Of a DNA stretch of 64,000 nt, positions 25,625 to 35,800 are shown piece by piece (the stretch's first letter is position 1; every line of letters begins with the position of its first letter). The position numbers and the translations under genes are program-made. The stretch covers positions 21,782 through 85,781 of the forward strand of contig CAIQWT010000102.1 in NCBI GenBank assembly GCA_903875605.1. Reading direction: 5' to 3'. This DNA comes from an uncultured Geobacteraceae bacterium. GTDB taxonomy: Bacteria; Desulfobacterota; Desulfuromonadia; Geobacterales; Pseudopelobacteraceae. The notes under the pieces were generated by a model. That model was not told where the DNA came from and ran no database searches. It saw nothing but the letters and a program-made list of their open reading frames with translations.

Positions 25625-26192
25625 TGGCCTTGATCACCTCGATAATATTTTCATATCGGCGGATACAGTCCTTTGAATGCTCCTTGCCATACTTGGTATG
25701 CTCAAGTTTGAACGTCAGAATATCGTGTGCCTCAACAGGCCGTGCCAATGACTTGAGATACGCTGCAAATCCATCACCCATGCTGCCATATTGGTTCACA
25801 TAGTCCGCTTGTGCCAGTAATGCCGCTGTATCGTTGACAGGTATGCAGTGGGCATTATTGAAGTTCACAGCGCTATCAAGGCAATGACTTAACTGTGCTT
25901 CGTCATACTTTGCCACAATATCCTTATGCGATATAAGATTGAGCGCCAGAGATTTAACGTCAATGGTCTGGTCAACAATGCCGTGAATCTCGTCTTGAGT
26001 CAGGCCACAATCGGCAAGGCATTTGAGAGCTTCACCGTTGTTGCGGGTATCGAATTGGCAGACACCAAAAGACCAACCAGATTTGCCAGATTTTATGCCG
26101 TCTGGATCGGAGAAACGCAGTGCAGCATTCAGGTTGTTATCAAGTTCATTTGCCAGTATGACCAGCCGGAATAGTTCGTTTAGAGTTTTCAT
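25617..26192 (-). CDS. Putative endolysin / cell-wall hydrolase
   Basis: A 191-residue protein without signal peptide. SGKSGWSFGVCQFDTRNNGEAL near residues 35-56 resembles the core of lysozyme-like phage enzymes, in which a short-helix GKSGWSFG-QFDT segment lines the active site. A catalytic glutamate cannot be fixed by eye; E16 and E54 are candidates. Placement just before a lipoprotein, holin and spanins supports a peptidoglycan-degrading role. It could instead be another small lysozyme-fold protein. Confidence 0.55.
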   Translation of the reverse strand: MKTLNELFRLVILANELDNNLNAALRFSDPDGIKSGKSGWSFGVCQFDTRNNGEALKCLADCGLTQDEIHGIVDQTIDVKSLALNLISHKDIVAKYDEAQLSHCLDSAVNFNNAHCIPVNDTAALLAQADYVNQYGSMGDGFAAYLKSLARPVEAHDILTFKLEHTKYGKEHSKDCIRRYENIIEVIKANA

Positions 26193-26201
26193 ATCGGCCC
26201 C

Positions 26202-28097
26202 TTACTGCAACTGTGGCGCTTGAGTAGAGAACCCGTCCCATTGCAGCTTTCTAGTCGCAGTAACGTACACTCCGGACAAGTTGGCCCCTGAAGGAGTAAG
26301 TGTGATTTGCAAGTTGTTCCCGACAATAGAGCCAGATATTGCGGCTCCTGTTATTGTTGTTGTGCCTCCGGTTGCAAGTGTTCCCAAAACTGTTGATCCA
26401 GTACCTATCGTATAAGTTCCGTTCAGATTGGAAACTACATTTAACGATGATGTGAAATCAATTGATGCCGGAGCAGTGGCCTGATTATTTGTGTTAAGCG
26501 TTGTGACTGAACCGTTTAATGTATAATTCAAAACGCCGGCATTATTTCCGGCAACGATGATGGGCAGATCGATATAATCAATAATTGAAGGAAGTGCTGT
26601 TTTGTGTATCTGTGTCCTCTGCACCTTATCATCGTAATACATTACGTTTCCATCTGTTGTAACAGACGAATTCAGTGCATTTAATGCTAACTCAGGAGTG
26701 AGATATCTAAGGGTGTTGTAACCCTTCAAATGGGTTTGTTGCAGCGCCCCAGTGCCGGAAACTAATGGAAGCCTGGTTGCATTGCCATTCACAAAAGATA
26801 TATTAGAGTTAATGAGGGCATACGCCCCGATATCAATAAAAGCACCTGAAGAGGAACCGGAATCAGCCATAAAAACTTGACCTGTGAAATCCACTAATGT
26901 TGTACCGAGTTTTAAATATTTGGCATGGCCTTCTACCAATCCAAAATGACGGACAACATTGCAAGAGTTTGTACCTGTTCCTATCGCATAAGCATACGAA
27001 CCATCAGAGTCACTATCCCACGCAGAACCCGGCCCACCTCCGATATGAGTAGCCCCCAGATCGAGCGAATTGACGCCATTTATATATAAACCTGGCTGCC
27101 AGTTACGAAAACTAATCAGGGAATTTTTCCCGCCGAATGTTACCGTCCCGAATGATGTTGGCGTGGTTTGCAATGCAACATAAGAGATCGGAGTAAAACC
27201 AAGACTACTTAAGCCACCGCATCTTTCCAGTACAACAGGGGAATTGCAGCCCATATAAATGTTGAAATACGTGTGATCCTCACCTTCTACATTTAGAATT
27301 CCAATTGATCCCCTCCCACCATTTACGGTGTGCATACTTTTAAGCTCTAGCTTTACGCCACTTATCACATTCAAATGGCAGAAATTATCAGCAAGTCCAC
27401 GCCAGAAAAGAAAGCCAATAGTGCTGCAATTCGCCCCAGGGACTACATAGAAATCCTTGAACGTGAGATGATTTGTGCCTACGCAATCAAACAGTCTGCT
27501 ACCTGTATCGGCTTGAATGTTAGTCGATAATCCAACACCGACTATCTGAGTATACGATTTTTCAAATGCAGTTGAAGTCAGGTCGATAGGAGTCGTTACA
27601 TTATAAACTCCGCCAGAAAGTTTTATTAATCGGGATGTGGTAAATGATTGCGCTATAGCTGAAATAGCTTTGTTGATAGCGATTCCTGCATCACCAGTCC
27701 CCGTACTGGTGTTAAACCCTCCCCACCATTCAGGATATACTTCAAGAGTTGATCCCTTGCCGAAATACACCTGTCCTGAACCCTTGAAAATATTGTTTCG
27801 ATCAGAGTTGAAAATACTGTTGATCGTAAATGCTGTTGAATTGGCAATGCTACCGCCTTCAAATTTCAGCTTTCTATCGGTAGGCCATGCGCCTGATATA
27901 TTGCTCTGCGCTTGAGTCAGGTCGCTTGTGACAACTACGTTTTTGCCAGCGCAATCCGCTGAAGTTCTTGCCGCCTCAAGAGTCAGTTTAGTTGTATAAA
28001 CTGAAGTTGTTCCGGTTCCGGTAAAAACCAAGATTGCAGCGTTGCAATTAACTGAGAAAAGTAGACAAAACAAACACGCTTGAAATAACGATTTCAT
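26202..28097 (-). CDS. Tailspike-like beta-helix protein with signal peptide
   Basis: A 631-residue protein. Residues 1-20 (SLFQACLFCLLFSVNCNA) form a clear Sec signal peptide. The mature part has features of right-handed parallel beta-helix spikes: EGGSIANSTAF, a pectate-lyase-like start (DAGIAINKAISAIAQ...RLIKLSGGVYNVTTPIDL) and many short N/G/V/T strands. Such proteins bind or cut surface polysaccharide. The last 100 residues are Thr/Ser/Gly rich. It is the last structural gene before lysis. A signal peptide is unexpected for a virion protein assembled in the cytoplasm. Confidence 0.7.
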   Translation of the reverse strand: MKSLFQACLFCLLFSVNCNAAILVFTGTGTTSVYTTKLTLEAARTSADCAGKNVVVTSDLTQAQSNISGAWPTDRKLKFEGGSIANSTAFTINSIFNSDRNNIFKGSGQVYFGKGSTLEVYPEWWGGFNTSTGTGDAGIAINKAISAIAQSFTTSRLIKLSGGVYNVTTPIDLTSTAFEKSYTQIVGVGLSTNIQADTGSRLFDCVGTNHLTFKDFYVVPGANCSTIGFLFWRGLADNFCHLNVISGVKLELKSMHTVNGGRGSIGILNVEGEDHTYFNIYMGCNSPVVLERCGGLSSLGFTPISYVALQTTPTSFGTVTFGGKNSLISFRNWQPGLYINGVNSLDLGATHIGGGPGSAWDSDSDGSYAYAIGTGTNSCNVVRHFGLVEGHAKYLKLGTTLVDFTGQVFMADSGSSSGAFIDIGAYALINSNISFVNGNATRLPLVSGTGALQQTHLKGYNTLRYLTPELALNALNSSVTTDGNVMYYDDKVQRTQIHKTALPSIIDYIDLPIIVAGNNAGVLNYTLNGSVTTLNTNNQATAPASIDFTSSLNVVSNLNGTYTIGTGSTVLGTLATGGTTTITGAAISGSIVGNNLQITLTPSGANLSGVYVTATRKLQWDGFSTQAPQLQ

Positions 28098-28109
28098 AAG
28101 TAAACTCCT

Positions 28110-29078
28110 TTATCTAAATGCCATGTAATAAACTGTAATAGTTTCAGTAACAGCGCCCACTTTTGTCCAATTCATCGTAAAGCCATCTGCTCCGAACGCA
28201 GATATTTTTCCAGTATAGTAATCAGCATAGGCAGCAGATTGCCATAAAGTAAGAGCAGCATTATCCACACCATAAGTTCCTGCTACAAGTCGGGCACTAC
28301 CATCTACACCGCCGCTTGTAGTTCCGTCATCCATCCCGACACCGAATATATTTGAACCGACTACGCCCCACACAAAAATCACTTTGCTCGGCTGAAATCC
28401 AACTCCGGTGATTGCTTGCGTGCCTCCGGTAGCAGTTGATCTGGTGAATGTACCAATCTTAATTGCGGGATTAACCAGGATATTAGCTGTTCCATCAAAG
28501 TTGACGCCGTTGATAGTTCGTGCCGTAGTGAGCCTTGCGGCGCTGCCGGTGGTATTCTGGTTCAGAGGATTGGCAACTGATATTGCACCTGACGTGTTGA
28601 TAATAGTTGTCCCGTCTGGCTTTACTCCACCGAGTACTGAACTTGTAGCAGTTGGCAAAGTGTATGTTCCTGCTGGTGTCCAGCATCCTTCAGAATTGCC
28701 GGAAGCGTCCACGCCTAATGCCGCTTGTCCAGCACTGCAATTCGTACCATTCGCTGCAAGTGCCGTTGAAGTACCAGCGTTGCCGGTGATAGTGGCTACG
28801 GTGACATTGCCTGATAATGCTTGTCCATTCACTGTGACAGTCTTGTCCACTTTGCCGTTGAGCTTTGTTTGTATCGATGAGGAAAGATTCGTGAATCTAA
28901 CCGTCGAAGTTTTGCCGTTCAACTTCAACTGTGTCCTGGCCGAATAGTTTGTGAAGCGTACAACATCGAGTTTTCCTGCGGAAAGAAGTGCATTATTCTT
29001 CATCGCCTGCTGCAGGAGCTGGTCGTCAGAAAATGCAACTGCCGCCGATGCCAATATGAAAAATAGTGTCCATCTCAT
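28110..29078 (-). CDS. Tail-fibre-like protein with signal peptide
   Basis: A 322-residue protein. The first 16 residues (RWTLFFILASAAVAFS) look like a signal peptide. Then come two similar repeats (VVRFTNYSARTQLKLNGK / TVRFTNLSSSIQTKLNGK), a fibre-type segment with ARTINGVNFDGTANI, and a C-terminal beta-sandwich (GTQAITGVGFQPSKVIFVWG) like receptor-binding ends of fibres. It overlaps the preceding fibre-base gene by four bases (ATGA). The fibre nature is well supported; the export signal is unusual and shared with the next gene. Confidence 0.7.
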   Translation of the reverse strand: MRWTLFFILASAAVAFSDDQLLQQAMKNNALLSAGKLDVVRFTNYSARTQLKLNGKTSTVRFTNLSSSIQTKLNGKVDKTVTVNGQALSGNVTVATITGNAGTSTALAANGTNCSAGQAALGVDASGNSEGCWTPAGTYTLPTATSSVLGGVKPDGTTIINTSGAISVANPLNQNTTGSAARLTTARTINGVNFDGTANILVNPAIKIGTFTRSTATGGTQAITGVGFQPSKVIFVWGVVGSNIFGVGMDDGTTSGGVDGSARLVAGTYGVDNAALTLWQSAAYADYYTGKISAFGADGFTMNWTKVGAVTETITVYYMAFR

Positions 29079-29812
29079 ATACGATACCAGTTTGTCCCGT
29101 TCATGATCAGATGTATGGCTTCGTCTTGAGTGGTAAGATCTACTGACGTCTGACGGAGAACAGTCTTTCCCCCCGTACCAGTCACAGTCACCGGATTGGC
29201 GGTTGCGTCAGTTTTGATGATTATAATCTCTCCGCTACCTGGCAGATTTGCGATCACTGTTCCTGCTGAAGCGTCGGCATAAGTAACAGTCGGAGCAGAT
29301 CCTGCTCCAGCAGTTATTGATACCGTATAACTTGCGGTTTTAAGAGTCAGATTTCCGTTTATGTCGAATCCGACAAGAGTGTCATTCAACTTCTGGGCAG
29401 GAAGTTCGAAATTTCCCGTCTGCGACGAAGGCAACTTAATTGCACGTTCTGTCATCTCTGCGATCTGCTGGATCATCATGACCATACGGTCAAAAGCATC
29501 CTCATGTATCTCCGGAAAGAAAGTCCCCAGGTTACGTATCTCGGTTGACTGTAGCAGATCTACCAGGCGCATGATGACCAGCTGATTGCCATATGCGAGA
29601 GCAATAGTGAGATTAACTACACCGCCACCATACGATCCCGCTCCTGAGAGGGTGTAATCCGTACCCTCCACCAGAAGTGTGTCAGTTCCGTTAGCATCCA
29701 CCCGTATCACAGAGATCTCCGTATTCATATAGAACCGAAAATTGAATGTGAACGGTCCAGTACTCCCGCTGCCGTTGAATGTTGCCTTGTTGATGTTCGT
29801 TGATACGGTCAT
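29075..29812 (-). CDS. Tail-fibre attachment protein, T7 gp17 N-terminal-like
   Basis: A 245-residue protein. Its first 140 residues (TFNGSGSTGPFTFNFRFYMNT, DYTLSGAGSYGGGVVNL, EIHEDAFDRMVMMIQQI) match the pattern of the T7 gp17 N-terminal domain that docks fibres on short tails. It has no export signal. The C-terminal 100 residues are Thr/Val/Gly-rich and probably trimerise or carry the separate fibre and spike encoded next. This gene is a strong sign of podovirus morphology. Confidence 0.8.
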   Translation of the reverse strand: MTVSTNINKATFNGSGSTGPFTFNFRFYMNTEISVIRVDANGTDTLLVEGTDYTLSGAGSYGGGVVNLTIALAYGNQLVIMRLVDLLQSTEIRNLGTFFPEIHEDAFDRMVMMIQQIAEMTERAIKLPSSQTGNFELPAQKLNDTLVGFDINGNLTLKTASYTVSITAGAGSAPTVTYADASAGTVIANLPGSGEIIIIKTDATANPVTVTGTGGKTVLRQTSVDLTTQDEAIHLIMNGTNWYRI

Positions 29813-29870
29813 GTCTTTGACCCCCTTTAGTGCTTTTACGCGAATAAAAAAAAATCTGTCGCGCGTGACG

Positions 29871-32800
29871 TCAGCGATTCTTTTTGTGATAATTGAATGT
29901 GTCAGTCACAGGCGACCACGCATGTTTCGGATCGTAACTACCATCCAGGATGTCATGGAAAAATTCACCGGTTACCGTTGCCTGGGCTGTAGGTAGACCG
30001 GTAACCATGCCAACGGCCCCTGCGGCCTTCTTGCCCAACTTGGCCTCGCTCCAATCATCTTTAGTTACAGCGTTAGTCACATCATATAAAGACTCTATCC
30101 CACTATAGATAGGCATGGGACGAAGCGTGTAATGTTCTCCTGTAATCGTGGCCTCTGTCTTTTTGGCAAAATCTCTTATTATCGGGATCCCATCTGCAAA
30201 ACCGAACGTCAACCGTGCCAACAACCATTTAGGGATTTTCTCCGGATCATCTGGATACTTGCCACGTATCAGATCAAACATGACAGCCTGCGGCAAATAC
30301 ATGAACACGAACGTCTTCACGGCGTTCATAGTTGAATCCTTAGTCAAACCCTTATCCTTGATCATGGTTGCCGCTTCGGAATAATGGTTGTAAGCTACCA
30401 GTGAAGGCCCGATAAACTGGGTCAAACTCCTCACCCACTGATTGCTCTGCCCCTCTATTGCCGACAAGTCACCCTTCCGTCCAGAAACTTGCGTTATCCT
30501 TACAACCGAGTCCGCAAACCTACGAGACTGCTCTTCCGTATATCCACGGTTCTGCCCTTCCTGATAACCTGATAACCACCCGAGAGCCGCAGATTCACGG
30601 TAGAAAAACATCTTTGTCATCATGCCGAACTTTTTTATGTCGTTTGCCACTGAATGTCTACCGGAGAGATCATTCAGTGCTTCTACAAAGTCTCGGTCTA
30701 TTTCATGGGAAAGGTTTTTCAGGAAAGGGCTGGTAGATTCTGCAAAGTTGACAGCATTGTTCCTGTTTCTGCCATACGCAACAACAGCGTCCCTTACGGA
30801 TGATACGGAACATTCCTTGAATACCGTAACAGCCTGAGTACCGACTTCCGATATCGCGTTCCCTATTCTCAAGCCCAGTAACGAAGTAGACATATTACGG
30901 CGGAATAGAGAGTTCAATTGCCCGACAAATCCCTCTATGTCTTCACTGAACCGGTCAGAGGTGATCGTCTGATCAATCCACCCCTTGAGGTTATTGGAAT
31001 ACTTTTCTCCCAGTCTGTCCTGTAATGCCTGGTTCACCTGTTCGTCGTTGAGTAATCGTCGGGCATCCCTGGCAAACTGCCAGTGTGAGATATCAAGAAT
31101 GACATCATTCAGGTGCCTGGTAACGATACCTGACCAATTGAGGTCAAGGGGGAGAGATGCTTTCTCGTTGCGCTCCTTCATGTAACCTTGCTTGGTATTG
31201 CTTCCTTTGTAGGTAAACAGATCGTTGATCGTTGAGGCATCTTCTTGCAACTTACCAGCCTTCGACCACCTGGCATCATACTTGAGCGGAAAGTAACCAC
31301 CCTCCAGAGTCCCGTTCTTGATCTCCATCGGCTGCGCTTCTATCCACTTCGGTTCGACTCCTAATCGTCTGCGAGCAAGTGCGGCAGCTTCCGGCTTCAA
31401 CTTCTCGATGGTCTTCCAGATGGCGTTAACAGAAGTGATATCCTTTGCTGTTAAATGGGACAGTATCTCCTGAATCTGGTCGTGGTTCAGCTCCAGAGGC
31501 ATATCTCGGCCCTCAAGTTTCAAACCGTTTCGCATTAGCTTGTCCATATTCGATTCGTTCCCACAGTTCAGCGCGATGGCAATGATATCGTTTTTTGCGA
31601 GGCTCGCATCAATGGATTCTATCCGGTGGGTGATCGGACGATTGAAACGGTCAGTTCGCCCCTCAAATCCCTTGTTTCTTACTATTTCCATGATATCCGG
31701 ATACACCATTTGCATCAGACGGATCTGGTGATCTGCTGCATCGTTGTAAGTATTCATCAGCGCGTCATGCCATGGGCCAATGTCCTTGTAGTTGTCCAGA
31801 CGACGAAAGATGAACTCGCGGCGTTTCAGCACCAGATCGAGCGGATAGTTCGCATACTTCTCGAACAGATCCTGTGATGCCTTGGTATCGGATTTCTTAT
31901 TCTCCTTGCCAGCAGAGTAAACTGACCGAGACATCTTTCCGGCCATAAGCTGACGATCAACCATCTCACCGTTGACACGTACCTTGTTCATGTCACGCGC
32001 AGCAGTTTCAATCATCTTGAGTGTGTCACGCACAGAGCGGAGCTCATTCATCTTTAACTGGTCGAGTTGCTTCCCAGGGTTCTCGATAAAACCGGCATCG
32101 ATAGGAAGTGGAGTTCCGGCGCGTTCCTCAAACCCTGCCAACCAATCACGAAAGGGTTGACGTATGGCAGTATTGTCAGGCGGAACCACTCCGAACCGTT
32201 CCAGAATCCCCTGCACTTGCCCTAACATCTCCTGATCAGCTTTACCGATGTCTCCGAGTTTCCGCTTGCTGACTATGCCGATATAGTCGCCGATCTTCTT
32301 CACTTCTGCCTTAGCGCGGGAAGCTTCAAGGAACATGAAGTGATTGAGCAGTTGGCGCGTACGCGCATCAGCCGCCAGATCATATTTACCCTCACCATTC
32401 AGCTTGAAGGCATCACGAGCCGACTGCCGTTCTGCTACCAGATACTTGTATGGGCTGATACCCTTGGCGTCCTGTTCTCCGATATGCCTCCATGCAGTTT
32501 CACGGAATTCTGCATAAGTCGGTATTTTGGTAGCAGACTCTCGGCGTTGCTCGGCGGCAGCACGATCCGCAGCATTGACGAACGGCTTGACCTGGTTGGC
32601 TTTGGCTCTGAGTGCCTTGATTTCAGCCTCCAGGACCTTCGACCATTGCTCGTTGTGGACTGCTACCGTGGCCTCATCAACGATAGAACCGTCCAGGTGC
32701 ATAGCTCCATGTTGATCGTTCATCCGTGCTGCCGTCTCTTGGGCGACGTAACTTTTATACGATGGGGTCTCTATCATACGCTTGATCATGGTATCAGCAG

Positions 32801-35800
32801 AATCGAAACCAAATCGTTCAGCAACGATGTCAGGATGGACTCCGTCTTTACCCGTGACACCCTTGGGCAGTCGCTTGACGAAATCTTCACCGTACCTATC
32901 AACCAGGAGCGATCTGTCAATTTTCATGGGAGCGACTTCGTTTCCAGCAAAGTCCCTGCCTTTCTGTAACTCCTGAATAGCCTGGTATACCGGTTCTGCT
33001 TGTGCTTCCTTGGTAACCTGTCCATTGATCTTGGTCTGTTCCTCTTTCCACCACTCAAGATGTTGACGGCGGAATTCCTTCAGAGATGCAGCACGCAACT
33101 TTTCCCGAGCCGCTTCACCGGCCTGCTCACCAACACGCTTATATGCAGCGAACTCTTTCTCACCCATGCCCATATCTGCAGCAGTAGCGAAGAGCGGTTT
33201 CTGATCAACCTGCTCTCTGGCTCTTGCAATCTCGCTATCGGTTGCGAACATCCGCCCCATGACTTCACGAACATCATCATTGATTTTCACACCACTGTCC
33301 GACAGCTTCTGAAAAATGCCGTTGATCCATGTGGAAAGACGTTCAAACGCCCCACGCAGACCCTCAGAAGGTGCCTTGCCTTCACGGAAGAATGTGATCA
33401 TGCCATCGGCGAACTTCTCATGCTGTTCAGTGGATAGAGTCCCATCCTCGGACTTGAGCCACTTACTGACCGTTGCCCAGTCAGCTTTGACTTGCTCCGG
33501 TGCGTCTGGATGTGCTGAGAGGCGTTGTAGATCGTCAAGAGCCCAGTGACCGACCTCATGCACAAAGGTGGTTGCGTTGGCATCTTTCAGAATCCCTATT
33601 TCGCGGAGAGGTGAATCAGGAGAGGTACGAAAGAAACCGCGCTTTTGATCCTCTGCTTTCTGCCACATCTGCTTGATCTTGACATCGTTGTCGTTGAATA
33701 TGACGTAATTATGAGCGCCTTCGCCTTCGCTGCGACTTGTTCCGTCAAGATACTTGATGCCGCGAATTCCGAGGGAATGGAGATATTCAGAAGTCTGACG
33801 GAGTTTTTCCTTTGCTGGTTCGGCTTTCTTATCGTTGCGGATCTTGTCAGTCCATAGCTGATTATAGATCTGCTCTCCGGTGTATCCTTCACCTTTTCCG
33901 GATTCATCCACACCGAGCGGCAGTTCTGTATTTTTGCGTAATGCAAGTAACGCTTTTTGAACTACCGGACTTTGTTCGCTGAATGACTTGCCCCACAACA
34001 GATATTCATCTTCTTTAGGCGCAAGTTCTACCTTATACAATCGGCCTTTATCGGCTTCGATCTGTACGGCGTCGCTTTTTAACTTTTCAATAGCTTCCTT
34101 GAATATCGGTTTCCACTCTTTGAAAGCGCTTTTCTCTCGACTCTTTAACTCTGCCAGTACATTCTTTTTGTCCCTGTACCCTTTGCCTGCTCCGTTGTAG
34201 GCGTCATATATAAGACGATCCACTTTGTCAGCGTCGGAAAACATCTGTTGTGAATTGTCGTAAGCCTTGCCATCCACCACAAGAGTCGTGTTCACCCTGG
34301 ACAGTTTATCCCGATACCACTTTGCAACATCTTTACTTCCCGCAAAATACAATCCGTGTCCGAATGACTGAACGCCTTCTCCGGTCCCGACCTTATCCAT
34401 GCTGAATTTATCAAAAGTATGAGGCCCACCGTGCCAGGCAGATTGATAAAAAATCTGATCACGAGAACTCTTGACAGATTCATCAGAAAAGCGCTTAATA
34501 TTATCAGAAGGCTTGAGAAGGTTGGATATTCGGTCGCTAACAGTGGGCTGCAGAACTGCCAACCAATCTTGAGCCTTTTGTTCGTTATACCAAACGCTAT
34601 GACCATCCTCTAACCACTTTGCAATACCTTCCGGCTTTTTCCCAAACATAGTAACAATCCGCGAAACTTCAATGTCACGTCCTGACTGTTTGGTTTCCAA
34701 AGCAACAAGTAAATTTTCTCCACCAGATTTCAACTCCGTAAAAATAGCTTTATGCCCATCACCCTGGTCGATTACCATGATCGGATCGTTAATCGCTTCA
34801 GGCAATGAGGCCAGAGATTCGTAACTGTATTCATGCGCTGAATCTCTGCCGCCTTTTCGGTTCAATATCGATTGTTTGAGAAGAATCTTTTCGCCTTTTA
34901 CTCCAGCCTCTTTTAATGCAGAAGAAGGGATACCGACTTCAATCACATTTTTTGGATTGAGAGTCTTAGCAAAATACTCTTTTAAACTGGTTCTGAAATT
35001 GTCTGCCTTGCTTGCTGCCTCCTGAAAAAGTTCCTTGCCCTGCCCCCCATTCAGTACCTTCCGAACATCCTCGTTGTTCATAGTCTTCAGATCAACACCA
35101 TGAGCATCAAGCAACTGCCGCATCTGATCAAACCGCGCCTGTTTCTCTTGATTGGCTGTGTGCTCACTTCCTACAGGATAGACAGGCTGTCCCCTTAACT
35201 CTTTGTCAATAGCCTGTGTCAAATCGTTTGTGGTCGACCCTTCAGGCAAATAGCCTTGTTCGACCGCGGCCTCACGCACCTTATCGAGAGACATACCATC
35301 TTCGCGTAAAATGTTCTTCTGACCAGGCAACCTATTGCTATCAACCTCCATGCTTTTCAGGTCACCCCTATCGTCAGACACCCCACGATCTCGGACAAAT
35401 GACAGCAACGAAGGAGCGGTATAAAGATCACCATCCTTGAATGTCTTGTTGCCTGAGACGGCTTCGGCACGTAACGTATCAAGCATCGGATCGGTTGCCA
35501 TATCGATCTTCTGACGAGCTGCAACACGGTCAACTCTGTTGGTGAATGTAACTCTGCCGGATAGATCGTCATTCTGCCAGAACTGCCACGGATCCTGTTT
35601 GAAGTCATCAGCCATACGCAGGACATGGGCAGTTGCTATTTTTGAGTTATCTTCGGCTGTCTTGCGATCATATCTACCGAGTCCGGCAATCTGACCGTAG
35701 ATATCATTGTACACCTTGAGAGCCGGTGCAGTTTCATGGGTAGCATCGGCAGCACTCTGTTCGTCCTGTTCTTTGATGAGCCTATCGAGCTCCGCCATTC

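Noticed and set aside
29846..29869. Terminator between the giant gene and the fibre base
   Set aside because: On the minus strand a T9 run follows GTCACGCGCGAC, but the stem is only about four base pairs with a small loop, too weak to call.
32340..32969. A 209-residue plus-strand frame inside the giant ejection gene
   Set aside because: It is antisense to a clear long gene, has no ribosome site and no recognisable motif.
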